Source: Anaerolineales bacterium (GTDB lineage Bacteria; Chloroflexota; Anaerolineae; 4572-78; J111). From it: a stretch of DNA of 64,000 nt. Shown piece after piece: positions 53,326 through 62,539 of the stretch (its first letter is position 1; every line of letters begins with the position of its first letter). Under the pieces are notes generated by a model that made no database searches, was not told the DNA's origin, and saw only the letters and a program-made list of their open reading frames with translations. Both the position numbers and the translations under genes were made by a program. The stretch is from contig JACKAU010000002.1 of assembly GCA_020634855.1 (NCBI GenBank), positions 1,105,918 through 1,169,917 on the forward strand. Reading direction: 5' to 3'.

Positions 53326-54055
53326 ACCCTTTCGCACTGGGCGGAACCCCTCTGGCTAGCCGGACCTCCCTCCGCCAGCGGGCGGAACCCTCTGACTAGC
53401 CGGACCTCCTCCGCCAGCGGGCGGAACCACCTGACTAGTCGGACCTCCCTCCGCCGGCGCGCGGAACCACCTCTGACCAGCGGACCCTTCCGCCAGTGGG
53501 CGGAACCACCTGACTAGCGGACCCCCTTCCGCCAGCGGGCGGAACCACCTCGACTAGTCGGACCTCCTTCCGCCAGCGGGCGGAACCACCTGGACTAGTC
53601 GGACCCCCTTCCGCCAGCGGGCGGAACCATCTTGACTAGCCGGACCTCCTCCGCCAGCGTGCGGAACCACCTTGACTAGTCGGACCCCCTTCCGCCAGCG
53701 GGCGGAACCACCTTGACTAGCCGGACCTCCCTCCGCCAGCGTGCGGAACCACCTGACTAGTCGGACCCCTTCCGCCAGCGGGCGGAACCACCTTGACTAG
53801 CCGGACCTCCCTCCGCCAGCGTGCGGAACCACCTGACTAGTCGGACCTCCCTTCGCCAGCGGGCGGAACCACCTTTTTCATGCCGGATGTCCTTTCGCGC
53901 TGCGAGAAACCCCCTTTTTCACGTCGGGTGTCCTTTCGCGCTGTGAGAAATGACCTTTGGCGCGTGAGACCTCCCGTCTCACGCTGCAAAACCATCTTTG
54001 ACGCGTCGAGCTTCCTTCCACGCCGTGTGAAACTACTTTGAATGCGTCAAAGTAT
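53326..54055. repeat. tandem array of about 18 hairpin units, 39-42 bp each
   Basis: At least 14 well preserved units (each containing CGGAACC, at 53342, 53383, 53422, 53462, 53501, 53540, 53581, 53622, 53662, 53703, 53744, 53783, 53824 and 53864) are spaced 39-41 bases. The core is TTCCGCCAGCGGGCGGAA (7-bp stem, AGCG loop) joined by ACCTTGACTAGTCGGACC-type links. From about 53875 on, four more units of about 42 bp have different sequences but still inverted arms (TTTCGCGCTGCGAGAAA, TTCCACGCCGTGTGAA). There are no unique spacers and no coding potential. The rest of the spacer up to 54316 shows only a possible promoter. Confidence 0.85.
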
Positions 54056-54129
54056 TTCGTCAATAAGCGACGCCCTTGACTATGGACTGAGACCATTGCA
54101 CCCTCAAACTTTAAATTTATAACAAGGCT

Positions 54130-54138
54130 TGGTATGAT
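54130..54138 (+). promoter_or_regulatory. extended -10 promoter candidate
   Basis: TGG-TATGAT with TATGAT at 54133-54138, resembling the TGGTATAAT sites elsewhere in the window. It would serve the hybrid kinase with a leader of about 175 bases. Confidence 0.35.
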
Positions 54139-54316
54139 TATAGGAACAATTCCAGTTGTCACCTCGCCGACCAATTATAAGCAACCCAACCCCGTGTATT
54201 GCCAACATTGGCAGCACACGTTTCCCTCAATCCCTTTTTCTATCTTCTAATCCCGGATATGAATATTCTGTAACAACCTGTCGAAAAATGTTGTTACTGG
54301 CACAACGGGGGTGTCG

Positions 54317-57166
54317 ATGAGCATTTTAAGCCACAGTTGGACGACCATTGGTCATAAATTCATTGAAGATGCGTTGCCCAACATCATTGCAACTTCGCCT
54401 TGGTGGCAAAGCTGGTGGTTTTACCCGGTGATGGCCGGCCTGGTCTTGGCTCTCTTTTGGTTGATTTACGCGGTTAAAGACCACCAACTCCGCCAAGAAC
54501 GAGCCATAAGCGCCAAACTCCGAATTAGCGAGGAACGTTTTTCAAAGCTGTTTCACTCAAGTCCGGTAGCATTGGCGATGGCCTCTATTCGCACCGGTAA
54601 AATTATCCAGGCTAATTCGGTTTGGTGCCAATTGATTGGCTACAGTCGGACAGAAGTACTCGGCCGTACGGTGGTCGAGTTGGGCTTAATGTCTCAAGCC
54701 ACGCAACAAAGCCTTATTGATGATGTGTTAGCCACCGGCGCCGTCCGCAACGTTGAGTTCACTTTTAGAACCCGCTCTAACCAACAACGGACCATATTGG
54801 CTTCACTAGAACCGTTTAAAATCGATGGCGAACCGACGGTGTTGGTCACGGTCATCGATATCACCGAACGCCAACAGATCGAGGAAGTGTTGCGCGAAAA
54901 AGAACGGCATCTGGAAGAGGCCCAAGCCCTGGCCAAGGTGGGGAGTTGGGCGTTTTATCCTGAGCTTCAAAATGGTGTCTGGTCGAAGCAGATGTTTGCT
55001 TTGTTTGGGCTAGATCCGGCGCAGGGGACTCCCCCATTTCCTGAATTCCTGGAGCGTGTTCACCCCGATGACCGCAGCAAGGTTGTAGCGACGAATGAAA
55101 ACGTCATCCAGACCGGTTATACCGCTGAGGTTGAGTACAGGACCAATCCGGCGCACGGCCCGATTCGCCATCTCGCCGCCAAGGGCCATACCGTTTATGA
55201 TGAACACGGGCAACTGCGGCATGTGACCGGAACCGTGCTAGACATCACCGAGCGCAAACAGGCCGAAGAAACGCTCCATGAACAGGAACATTTTATCTCA
55301 ACTATTGCCAACACCATCCCGGCCCTCATCTATGTCTATGACATGGAAACCCAGAGTAATGTATATGCTAATGTCGGCATTGAGCGATTGCTAGGCTATA
55401 CCCCGGAGGAAATCCAGAAGCTGGGATCAGACGTGTTTGCCCATCTCAGCCACCCGGATGACCTGCTCACCATCATGGCCTTTCAGCAACAGGTGGCTGC
55501 TGCCGGTGATGGCGATGTGTTGGAAATTAAGTACCGCATGCGCCACGTCGATGAAAGTTGGCGCACACTGCATAGCTTCGAGCGTCCTTTCCTGAGAAAT
55601 GCCGACGGCTCGCTCAAGCAAAAGGTGGGCGTGGCTATTGACATCACGGCCCATAAACAGGCCGAAGAAGCAGTACAAGCGAGCGAAAATAAGTACCGCA
55701 CTCTGTTCGAGAGAACGACCAATGCCATTTTTGTCATCGATCAACAAACTAGCCGCTTGGTGGATGCCAACAACGCCGCCGTTCAGTTGAGCGGGCGGCC
55801 CCTATCGGACCTGCGCCAACTGACCCTCCGTGATATTAGCCCGACCGGCGCCGAAGCCCATCTTACAGCCACGCCAATCCATCAATCTACCGACTTTGGC
55901 CGGATAACGTACGTTCGGCCGGATGGCAGCCAACGGATCGCCTTGTTGAACACCGTGCCGCTCGATGATGAAACCCTATTTAGCATCGCTCGCGACATTA
56001 CCCACGAGGTAAATCTGGAAGAACAATTTCGGCAGGCCCAAAAGCTGGAAGCTATCGGACGCCTGGCCGGCGGCATTGCCCACGATTTCAACAACTTGCT
56101 GGTGCCCATCATCGGTTATGCCGAATTGGGACTGATGACGCTTTCCCCAAATGATGCGCTCTACACCAACCTAGATCACATTAGAAAAGCCGCCGAACGC
56201 GCCGCCGACCTCACCCGGCAAATTTTGGCCTTTGGTCGCCGGCAAATATTGGAACTACACCCCCTGAACCTCAATGAGATTATCGCCGATTTCCAGAAAA
56301 TGGCTCAACGCCTAATGAAGGAAAACATAGAATTGCACGTCCATCTTGATCCGGCCCTGGCTTATATCGAGGCCGACAAAGCCCAAATCGATCAAATTTT
56401 GATGAACCTGATCATCAATGCGGGTGACGCCATGCCAACCGGAGGCAAACTAACCATTGAAACGACCAATGTCATGCTGGATGAAGCCTATTTGGCCCGA
56501 TACGCTATTGAACAAAAGCCGGGACCTTATGTGATGTTGGCGGTTAGTGATACCGGACAAGGGATGGATGCGGAGACCCGCAAACATATCTTTGAACCTT
56601 TCTTTACCACCAAAGAACGCGGCCAAGGCACCGGGTTAGGCTTGGCGACCATCTTCGGTATTGTTAAGCAGCATCAAGGCCATATCTGGGTTTATAGCGA
56701 ACCGGAGCAGGGAACCACGTTTAAGATTTACCTGCCCCGGTCTAAAGAAACATCCCAACCGTTTAAAACGAACCAGAAGGACGCGGTCCCTGTTTACGGC
56801 ACGGAAACCATACTGGTTGTGGAAGATGAAAAAATGGTGCGAGACCTTGTGTGTGAAACCCTAACAGCCCACGGTTATTATGTACTTGAAGCCGGCAGCC
56901 CCACGCACGCTTTACAATTGGCCGCAGACTATCCTGAAACTATCCACCTCTTACTAACCGACGTCATTATGCCCCACATGAATGGCCGTGAACTCCATCA
57001 AAAATTGATCGCCCTCAAGCCCCAGATTAAAACGTTGTATATGTCGGGCTACACCGAAAACGTTATCGTCCATCATGGTATTCTGGATAGCAACATCGAC
57101 TTTCTGCCCAAACCCTTCACCGTCACCGATCTCACCCAAAAAGTGAGACTGGTTTTGGCCTTGTAG
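54317..57166 (+). CDS. multi-PAS hybrid histidine kinase with receiver domain
   Basis: A 949-residue protein. One membrane helix (about residues 32-54) is followed by four PAS/PAC domains (about 70-190, 200-315, 325-450, 455-560), a HisKA domain (AGGIAHDFNNLL, His589), a HATPase_c domain (LIINAGDAMPTGG, DTGQGMD, GTGLGLATIFG) and a C-terminal receiver with Asp882 (LLTDVIMPHMNG) and Lys in FLPKPF. No output domain follows, so the signal must pass to another protein. ATG54317 is chosen over GTG54311 since GGGGG lies at a suitable distance. The PAS set suggests redox, light or ligand sensing. It stands upstream of the octaheme cytochrome gene but 420 bases away. Confidence 0.9.
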   Translation: MSILSHSWTTIGHKFIEDALPNIIATSPWWQSWWFYPVMAGLVLALFWLIYAVKDHQLRQERAISAKLRISEERFSKLFHSSPVALAMASIRTGKIIQANSVWCQLIGYSRTEVLGRTVVELGLMSQATQQSLIDDVLATGAVRNVEFTFRTRSNQQRTILASLEPFKIDGEPTVLVTVIDITERQQIEEVLREKERHLEEAQALAKVGSWAFYPELQNGVWSKQMFALFGLDPAQGTPPFPEFLERVHPDDRSKVVATNENVIQTGYTAEVEYRTNPAHGPIRHLAAKGHTVYDEHGQLRHVTGTVLDITERKQAEETLHEQEHFISTIANTIPALIYVYDMETQSNVYANVGIERLLGYTPEEIQKLGSDVFAHLSHPDDLLTIMAFQQQVAAAGDGDVLEIKYRMRHVDESWRTLHSFERPFLRNADGSLKQKVGVAIDITAHKQAEEAVQASENKYRTLFERTTNAIFVIDQQTSRLVDANNAAVQLSGRPLSDLRQLTLRDISPTGAEAHLTATPIHQSTDFGRITYVRPDGSQRIALLNTVPLDDETLFSIARDITHEVNLEEQFRQAQKLEAIGRLAGGIAHDFNNLLVPIIGYAELGLMTLSPNDALYTNLDHIRKAAERAADLTRQILAFGRRQILELHPLNLNEIIADFQKMAQRLMKENIELHVHLDPALAYIEADKAQIDQILMNLIINAGDAMPTGGKLTIETTNVMLDEAYLARYAIEQKPGPYVMLAVSDTGQGMDAETRKHIFEPFFTTKERGQGTGLGLATIFGIVKQHQGHIWVYSEPEQGTTFKIYLPRSKETSQPFKTNQKDAVPVYGTETILVVEDEKMVRDLVCETLTAHGYYVLEAGSPTHALQLAADYPETIHLLLTDVIMPHMNGRELHQKLIALKPQIKTLYMSGYTENVIVHHGILDSNIDFLPKPFTVTDLTQKVRLVLAL

Positions 57167-57587
57167 CCGATGGAATTTGCGGTAACAATCGCCTGACTTT
57201 CTATTAGCCTCAGTTCGATAAATCAGCATAGGTTGGGATGCCTGATAAAGACATTCGGGCATGACCATTGTCTCCATTTTTATGACCTCCTTCCTTGGCA
57301 TCCATATTGAGCCAAATTTAATTCGGGCAGACCTCTGCCCTTTCCCCGCCAAAACTGATCAGTTGTCCAGGTAGAAACCCCATAAATGACCAGTGCATTC
57401 AAACTATTTCTTGCGTACACTATATATGGGATGTATCACAGTTGTACAATGGGAAACCGCTGACCGAGATTAGTTATAACTGCCGCGTTTACAATCTCAT
57501 CTTGAAGCGATGTTATTTGCCGGAACATGTGACTCCGAGCAACCCAAGACCAAAGACACACAGATCTTAATGACCTGGCGAGGTCCC
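57167..57587. other. 421-bp spacer without a recognisable gene
   Basis: AT-rich and without repeats shared with other spacers. On the minus strand a strong AAGGAGG lies 8 bases ahead of an ATG at 57276, but its frame runs into the kinase gene and shows no family signature. No convincing promoter for the cytochrome operon could be identified. Confidence 0.5.
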
Positions 57588-59066
57588 ATGAAAATCTCTA
57601 AATATATCTGGATTTTAGGCATTGCCGTTACGGCTGCCGTTATAATTGTTCCTATTGTTCTGTTTGTACCCGAACAAACGCCGCCGCCGGATGATCCCTG
57701 GACCCACGTACCGAACGCCACCGTCCATACCGATCACACCGGTTTGATGGTCGGCCCCTATGAAACGGGCATGGAAGTGACCCAGGCCTGCCTCGATTGC
57801 CACCCCCAGGCCGCCGACCAGGTGATGCATACGTCGCACTTCACCTGGGAAAGCGACCCGGTCTATATGGCCGAGCGTGGCGAAACGATAACGCTGGGTA
57901 AAAAGAACAGCATCAACAACTTCTGCATTGGCATTGAAGGCAACTGGGCCTCCTGCACCGCCTGCCACGCCGGCTACGGCTGGACCGACGCCTCCTATAC
58001 CTTCTCGGAACAGGACAACGTCGACTGCCTGGTCTGCCACGACAACACCGGCACGTATCAAAAAGGCAAAGGCGGCTATCCGGCCGAGGGCGTTGATCTG
58101 GCGGCGGTGGCCCAAAGCGTGGCCAGCCCCTCGCGCGAAAATTGCGGCGGCTGTCACTTTAAGGGCGGCGGCGGCAACGCCGTCAAGCACGGCGATCTGG
58201 ATGAAAGCCTCGCCTTCCCCACCGCCCGCATCGATGTCCATATGGGCGAGTATGGTTTTCAATGCATCACCTGCCACCAAACCGACGCCCACCAGATCAA
58301 AGGCCGCGCTCCCTCGGTTAGCCCCGGCGACCTAACCCAAGAAAACCAGGTCTACTGTACCGACTGCCACAGCGAAACGCCCCACGCCGACCAGCGCATC
58401 AACGAACATACCGACTCTGTGGCCTGCCAGACCTGCCACATTCCGACGATGGCCAAAAAAGAGGCCACCAAAATCCATTGGGATTGGTCCACTGCCGGTC
58501 AAGACATTCCCGAAGACACGCACGAGTATCTCAAGATCAAAGGCTCGTTTGCCTACGAGAAAAACCTGCCGCCCGAATATTACTGGTACAACGGCAGCAC
58601 CAGCCGCTACCTGAAAGGCGACCCGATTAACCCTGACGGTCCAACCGACATGAACGCCCCCAAAGGCGACATCAACGATTCTACCGCCAAAATCTGGCCG
58701 TTCAAAGTGCATCGCGGTAGCCAGATTTACGACGCCGTTTATAACTACTTCCTGGTTCCAACCACGGCCGGTGAAGGCGGCTACTGGTCCGAGTTCGACT
58801 GGGACAAAGCCCTCCGGTTGGGTGAAGAGAATTCCGGCCTCAAGTACAGCGGCGAATACGACTTTGCCACTACCCAAATGTTCTGGCCCACCACCCACAT
58901 GGTCTCGCCCAAAGAGGACGCGTTACAGTGCGTTGACTGCCACAGCGAAAACGGCCGGCTCGACTGGACCGCGCTGGGCTATGACGGCGACCCGGTTAAA
59001 TACGGCGGCAGACCGCTCCACCCACCAACCACCCAACTGCTACCGCAAGAGGATGCCCAGCAATGA
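57588..59066 (+). CDS. otr: octaheme c-type cytochrome, tetrathionate reductase (Otr) family
   Basis: A 492-residue exported cytochrome. An N-terminal helix (about 7-27) serves as signal or anchor. Eight CXXCH sites follow: CLDCH, CTACH, CLVCH, CGGCH, CITCH, CTDCH, CQTCH and, far downstream, CVDCH. Size, heme number and the wide gap before the last heme match the octaheme tetrathionate reductase family of Shewanella, whose members reduce tetrathionate, nitrite or hydroxylamine in vitro; the physiological direction here could be oxidation. The start is ATG57588, with GAGG five bases ahead. Its stop overlaps the start of the next cytochrome gene (ATGA), so the two are coupled. Confidence 0.88.
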   Translation: MKISKYIWILGIAVTAAVIIVPIVLFVPEQTPPPDDPWTHVPNATVHTDHTGLMVGPYETGMEVTQACLDCHPQAADQVMHTSHFTWESDPVYMAERGETITLGKKNSINNFCIGIEGNWASCTACHAGYGWTDASYTFSEQDNVDCLVCHDNTGTYQKGKGGYPAEGVDLAAVAQSVASPSRENCGGCHFKGGGGNAVKHGDLDESLAFPTARIDVHMGEYGFQCITCHQTDAHQIKGRAPSVSPGDLTQENQVYCTDCHSETPHADQRINEHTDSVACQTCHIPTMAKKEATKIHWDWSTAGQDIPEDTHEYLKIKGSFAYEKNLPPEYYWYNGSTSRYLKGDPINPDGPTDMNAPKGDINDSTAKIWPFKVHRGSQIYDAVYNYFLVPTTAGEGGYWSEFDWDKALRLGEENSGLKYSGEYDFATTQMFWPTTHMVSPKEDALQCVDCHSENGRLDWTALGYDGDPVKYGGRPLHPPTTQLLPQEDAQQ

Positions 59067-61879
59067 ACACGCCACAACCTTCATTAATGTTCAAACTCCG
59101 GTCGATACGCCGCCGACGGGAGTTGCAGAGTTACAGAGTTGCAAAGTGGCAAGGTTGCAAGGTGGCAGGGTGGCAACGTTACATTTGTTGCGTTATCTTG
59201 GGGTTACTGCTCACTTTGATGACGGCCGGCTTGGCGCTGGCCGATGGGCCGTCGCTGCACCCCACTTTTCCTCTGCTCGATGCGGACGGCGGCAACGTCT
59301 TGGAAACCGGCAATCCGATTTCGACTATGCAAACGTGCGGCGGCTGCCACGATACCGCCTTTATTGCCGAACACAGTTTTCACACCGACGTGGGCTTGAG
59401 CCAAATGACCGAACCGGGTCAAGTACCCGGCGGCCGGCCCTGGGATACCAGCCCCGGCTACTTCGGCAAATGGAACCCGCTCACCTACCGCTACCTGACC
59501 ACCACCGCAGATGACCGGCCGGATTTGACCCTACCCGATTGGATCCGGCTGTTCGGCGCGCGGCACGTGGGCGGCGGCCCGGCCGAAACCGCCCCAACCG
59601 GCGAGTCGCTGTTGGATCTGCCGGAGGACACGGCCGGTTATCCGAGCCTCAACACCATCTTGGATCCTGAAACCGGCCAAACTATCCCCTGGGACTGGTC
59701 CGAATCCGGTACGGTCGAGATGAACTGTTTTCTGTGCCATATTCCCGATCCCAACAACCAAGCTCGCATTGAAACTCTGGCGGCGGGCAACTTCGAATGG
59801 GCCAACACCGCCACCCTACTCGGTACGGGCATTGTGACCGATACCGGCGGCGCGCTGGCCTGGAATCCGGCGGCGTTTACCCCGGACGGCACGCTGGCTC
59901 AAGAATATGTGACTATGCAAGACCCCAGCAACAGCAACTGCGGCCAGTGCCACGGTTCGGTTCACACCACCAACGATACGCCTCTCATCCAGAGCGGCTG
60001 CGATTGGAATACGGCGGCCACCGGTGAGATTTTCGCTCCCCAGCGCCTGAACAAATCCGGCATGAACCTGCAAGACAAAGAAGATCTGTCTCGCACATGG
60101 GACGTTCACGCTGAACGCGTGGTCGATTGCGTAGACTGCCATGCTTCGCTCAACAACCCGGTTTACTTCCAAGGCACCAAAGACGACACCATCGATCACC
60201 TGGTGTTCGACGCCCGTCGCATCGATATTAGCGAATACCTGTACCAGCCCTTACATCAGTTCGCCAAAGGCTCCGCCGCGCAAAGCACCGCTGCGCCCGA
60301 GTTCAACGATACCATGCGCCGCTGCGAAGGCTGTCACGACCCCAGCGCCGTCCACGAGTGGCTGCCCTACAAAGAGGCCCACTTTGCCAATGTAAGCTGC
60401 GAGTCCTGCCACGTGCCAAAAATGTACGCGCCCGCCGTGCAGCAGGTCGATTGGACGGTGGTCAATGCCGCTGGTGAAGCGCAGCGCGTCTGCCGGGGCG
60501 TCGAGGGCGATCCGCAGAATGTCGATACCCTGATCACCGGCTTTCATCCCGTCCTGCTGCCCCACCAGCGTACCGAGGGCGGCGAGCCGTTAGCGCCCTT
60601 CAATTTAGTGTCATCCTGGTACTGGGTCTACGGCGATCCGGAACGGCCGGTGCGTCTGATCGATTTGCAGGCGGCCTACCTGGACGGCGACCAGTACCGG
60701 ACGGACGTGCTGACCGCGTTCGACAGCGACGGCAGCGGTAACCTGGACGACGCCGAACTTCGTCTCGACACCCCGGCTAAAGAAGCCCTCATCCAGCAAA
60801 ACCTGACGGCACTGGGCCTGGACAATCCCCGGATTAAGGCCGAAGTCCAACCCTACAGCATCAACCACGGCGTCACCAACGGCGAGTGGGCCACCAAAGC
60901 GTGCGATTCCTGCCACGGTCAAGACTCGCGCATCGCCGAACCAATCCAACTGGCGGCTTACGTACCGGGCGGCGTCATGCCCCAATTCTATGGCGACGCG
61001 GTGGTCGCTCACGCCGGCGAAATGGTGACCGGCGATGATGGCAGTTTGCACTACCAGCCTGATCTGGCCACAGAAGGTCTCTACATTTTTGGCTACAGCA
61101 GCGTCAAATGGATCGATTGGCTGGGCGTGCTGGCCTTTTTCGGCACGACGCTGGGCGTATTTGCCCACGCCGGCCTGCGCGCCTACTCGGCGGCCACGCA
61201 CCCACAGCCCCACCACCACTACGAACGGGTCTATATGTATACCGTGTACGAACGGTTTTGGCACTGGCTGCAAGCGGCGGTCATCTTTCTGCTGATTTTC
61301 ACCGGCCTGGTCATCCACAAACCCGATATCCTAGGCATCTTCTCGTTCCCTTATATGGTGCAGATCCATAACGTATTGGGCTTTATTCTGCTAATCAACG
61401 CCTTTCTGGCCGTGTTCTACCACCTGGCCAGCGGCGAAATCCAGCAGTTTATTCCCCGGCCGCACGGCTTCTTCGACCAGATGATTACCCAGGCGACCTA
61501 TTATCTGCGCGGCATCTTCAAGGGTGACGCCCATCCCTTTGAAAAGTCGCCCCAGAAAAAGCTCAACCCGCTGCAGCAGCTTACCTACTTTGGCTTGTTG
61601 AATGTGCTGCTGCCCCTGCAGATCATCACCGGTGTACTCATCTGGGGGATGCAAACTTGGCCGCAACTGGCCCACAGCCTGGGCGGGCTGCCGGTACTGG
61701 CTCCCATCCACAGCTTGATAGCCTGGCTGCTGGCCTCGTTCATTATTATGCACGTCTATTTAACCACGACCGGCCACAAACCCCTGGGCGGCATCCAGGC
61801 GATGATGGATGGGTGGGATGAAGTGGAAGTCAATGGTAACTCAGCGGTGGCTGACAACGAGGAGATCAACCAGACCTGA
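59063..61879 (+). CDS. heptaheme cytochrome c fused to a cytochrome b membrane domain
   Basis: A 938-residue fusion. After a long basic N-region and signal helix (about 40-60), seven CXXCH sites follow: CGGCH, CFLCH, CGQCH, CVDCH, CEGCH, CESCH and CDSCH. A perfect EF-hand loop (DSDGSGNLDDAE, residues 554-565) lies between hemes six and seven. A helix near 685 leads to a four-helix cytochrome b domain (about 725-915: ERFWHWLQAA, QIHNVLGFIL, FGLLNVLLPLQI, HSLIAWLLASF) with His ligands for two b hemes. It likely passes electrons between quinone and the Otr-type partner, a one-chain version of an NrfH or Cyt-b module. The gene start overlaps the previous stop by four bases. Its stop lies inside a repeat element. 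Confidence 0.9.
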   Translation: MNTPQPSLMFKLRSIRRRRELQSYRVAKWQGCKVAGWQRYICCVILGLLLTLMTAGLALADGPSLHPTFPLLDADGGNVLETGNPISTMQTCGGCHDTAFIAEHSFHTDVGLSQMTEPGQVPGGRPWDTSPGYFGKWNPLTYRYLTTTADDRPDLTLPDWIRLFGARHVGGGPAETAPTGESLLDLPEDTAGYPSLNTILDPETGQTIPWDWSESGTVEMNCFLCHIPDPNNQARIETLAAGNFEWANTATLLGTGIVTDTGGALAWNPAAFTPDGTLAQEYVTMQDPSNSNCGQCHGSVHTTNDTPLIQSGCDWNTAATGEIFAPQRLNKSGMNLQDKEDLSRTWDVHAERVVDCVDCHASLNNPVYFQGTKDDTIDHLVFDARRIDISEYLYQPLHQFAKGSAAQSTAAPEFNDTMRRCEGCHDPSAVHEWLPYKEAHFANVSCESCHVPKMYAPAVQQVDWTVVNAAGEAQRVCRGVEGDPQNVDTLITGFHPVLLPHQRTEGGEPLAPFNLVSSWYWVYGDPERPVRLIDLQAAYLDGDQYRTDVLTAFDSDGSGNLDDAELRLDTPAKEALIQQNLTALGLDNPRIKAEVQPYSINHGVTNGEWATKACDSCHGQDSRIAEPIQLAAYVPGGVMPQFYGDAVVAHAGEMVTGDDGSLHYQPDLATEGLYIFGYSSVKWIDWLGVLAFFGTTLGVFAHAGLRAYSAATHPQPHHHYERVYMYTVYERFWHWLQAAVIFLLIFTGLVIHKPDILGIFSFPYMVQIHNVLGFILLINAFLAVFYHLASGEIQQFIPRPHGFFDQMITQATYYLRGIFKGDAHPFEKSPQKKLNPLQQLTYFGLLNVLLPLQIITGVLIWGMQTWPQLAHSLGGLPVLAPIHSLIAWLLASFIIMHVYLTTTGHKPLGGIQAMMDGWDEVEVNGNSAVADNEEINQT
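59121..59180 (+). repeat. short direct repeats within the 5' end of the fused cytochrome gene
   Basis: AGTTGCAGAGTTACAGAGTTGC is followed by AAAGTGGCAAGGTTGC and further GGTGGCA units, an irregular 8-11-bp series. It encodes the odd ELQSYRVAKWQGCKVAGWQ stretch ahead of the signal helix. Unit loss or gain could alter the reading frame or length. Confidence 0.6.
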
Positions 61880-61967
61880 CAGGTTTTCAGAAGTACCGTC
61901 TGGCGAAGTTGCCGTTCAATTGGAATGATGGTACACCCAACGGCAACTCGTAAAACCTGTCAGGTCT
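61872..61967. repeat. palindromic element with AGACCTGACAGGTTTT ends
   Basis: AGACCTGACAGGTTTT (61872-61887) and TAAAACCTGTCAGGTCT (61951-61967) are inverted ends; GTTGCCGTT (61908-61916) and AACGGCAAC (61939-61947) form an inner pair. The left end supplies the last codons and stop (CAG-ACC-TGA) of the cytochrome gene, so the element may have replaced the natural end. It is the third copy, after 9608-9827 and 13454-13551. Confidence 0.78.
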
Positions 61968-61999
61968 TACTTCACAGCAATTACGGAGGGAAAGACACA

Positions 62000-62530
62000 A
62001 TGCAAACCATCACCAAAAGAGAACCTAAACCTTACGCCAATCCTTACCTCGCCGGAGCGTTGTTGGGTGTGGTGTTATTCACCGCCTTCTTCCTCACCGG
62101 CGACGGATTAGGCTCTTCGGGCGGGCTAAACCGAATGCTGGTTTTCGTCGAAGATTTAGTCAGCGCCGATCACATCAACCGGGTCCCCTACCTGATTAGT
62201 ATGGCCGGCGGCGAAAAAAATCCGTTGGACAACTCGTTCGTCTGGTTGGGATTTGGCACGCTGATTGGGGGTTTTGCGTCGGGCCTCATTCACGGGCGCG
62301 TACGCCTTGAAACCAACAAAGGCCCCCACATTACCAACTCGACCCGTTGGTTGATGGCCTTTTTAGGCGGCATCCTGATGGGCTACGGCTCGCGCTTTGC
62401 CCGGGGCTGTACGTCAGGGCAAGGGCTTTCCGGGGCGGCGGTGCTGTCGGTGGGTAGTTGGGCTTTTTTACCGGCGGTGTTTATCGGCGCGTACGCCTTC
62501 GCTTATTTTCTTCGGCGTTTGTGGATATAG
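62000..62530 (+). CDS. YeeE/YedE-type thiosulfate transporter, first half
   Basis: A 176-residue membrane protein with four or five helices and the signature GSRFARGCTSGQGLSG (Cys137). In the TsuA-type thiosulfate importers such cysteines relay thiosulfate through the pore. Single-half proteins work as pairs, and the second half is encoded 9 bases downstream. The start is ATG62000, with GGAGGG ahead; an upstream in-frame start lies within the repeat element and is rejected. Between helices one and two is a polar loop (SAGG-type, about 60-75). Confidence 0.88.
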   Translation: MQTITKREPKPYANPYLAGALLGVVLFTAFFLTGDGLGSSGGLNRMLVFVEDLVSADHINRVPYLISMAGGEKNPLDNSFVWLGFGTLIGGFASGLIHGRVRLETNKGPHITNSTRWLMAFLGGILMGYGSRFARGCTSGQGLSGAAVLSVGSWAFLPAVFIGAYAFAYFLRRLWI

Positions 62531-62539
62531 GAGGCTTTC

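Noticed and set aside
53326..54055. CRISPR array at the 40-bp repeats
   Set aside because: The links between hairpins are themselves repeated, not unique spacers, and cas genes are absent.
53878..54174. A 98-codon minus-strand frame in the diverged repeat units
   Set aside because: It is a product of the repeats, with no recognisable protein features.
56954..57276. A minus-strand frame with a strong AAGGAGG ahead of ATG57276
   Set aside because: Most of it is antisense to the kinase receiver domain and no family is recognised; the ribosome-like site alone is not enough.
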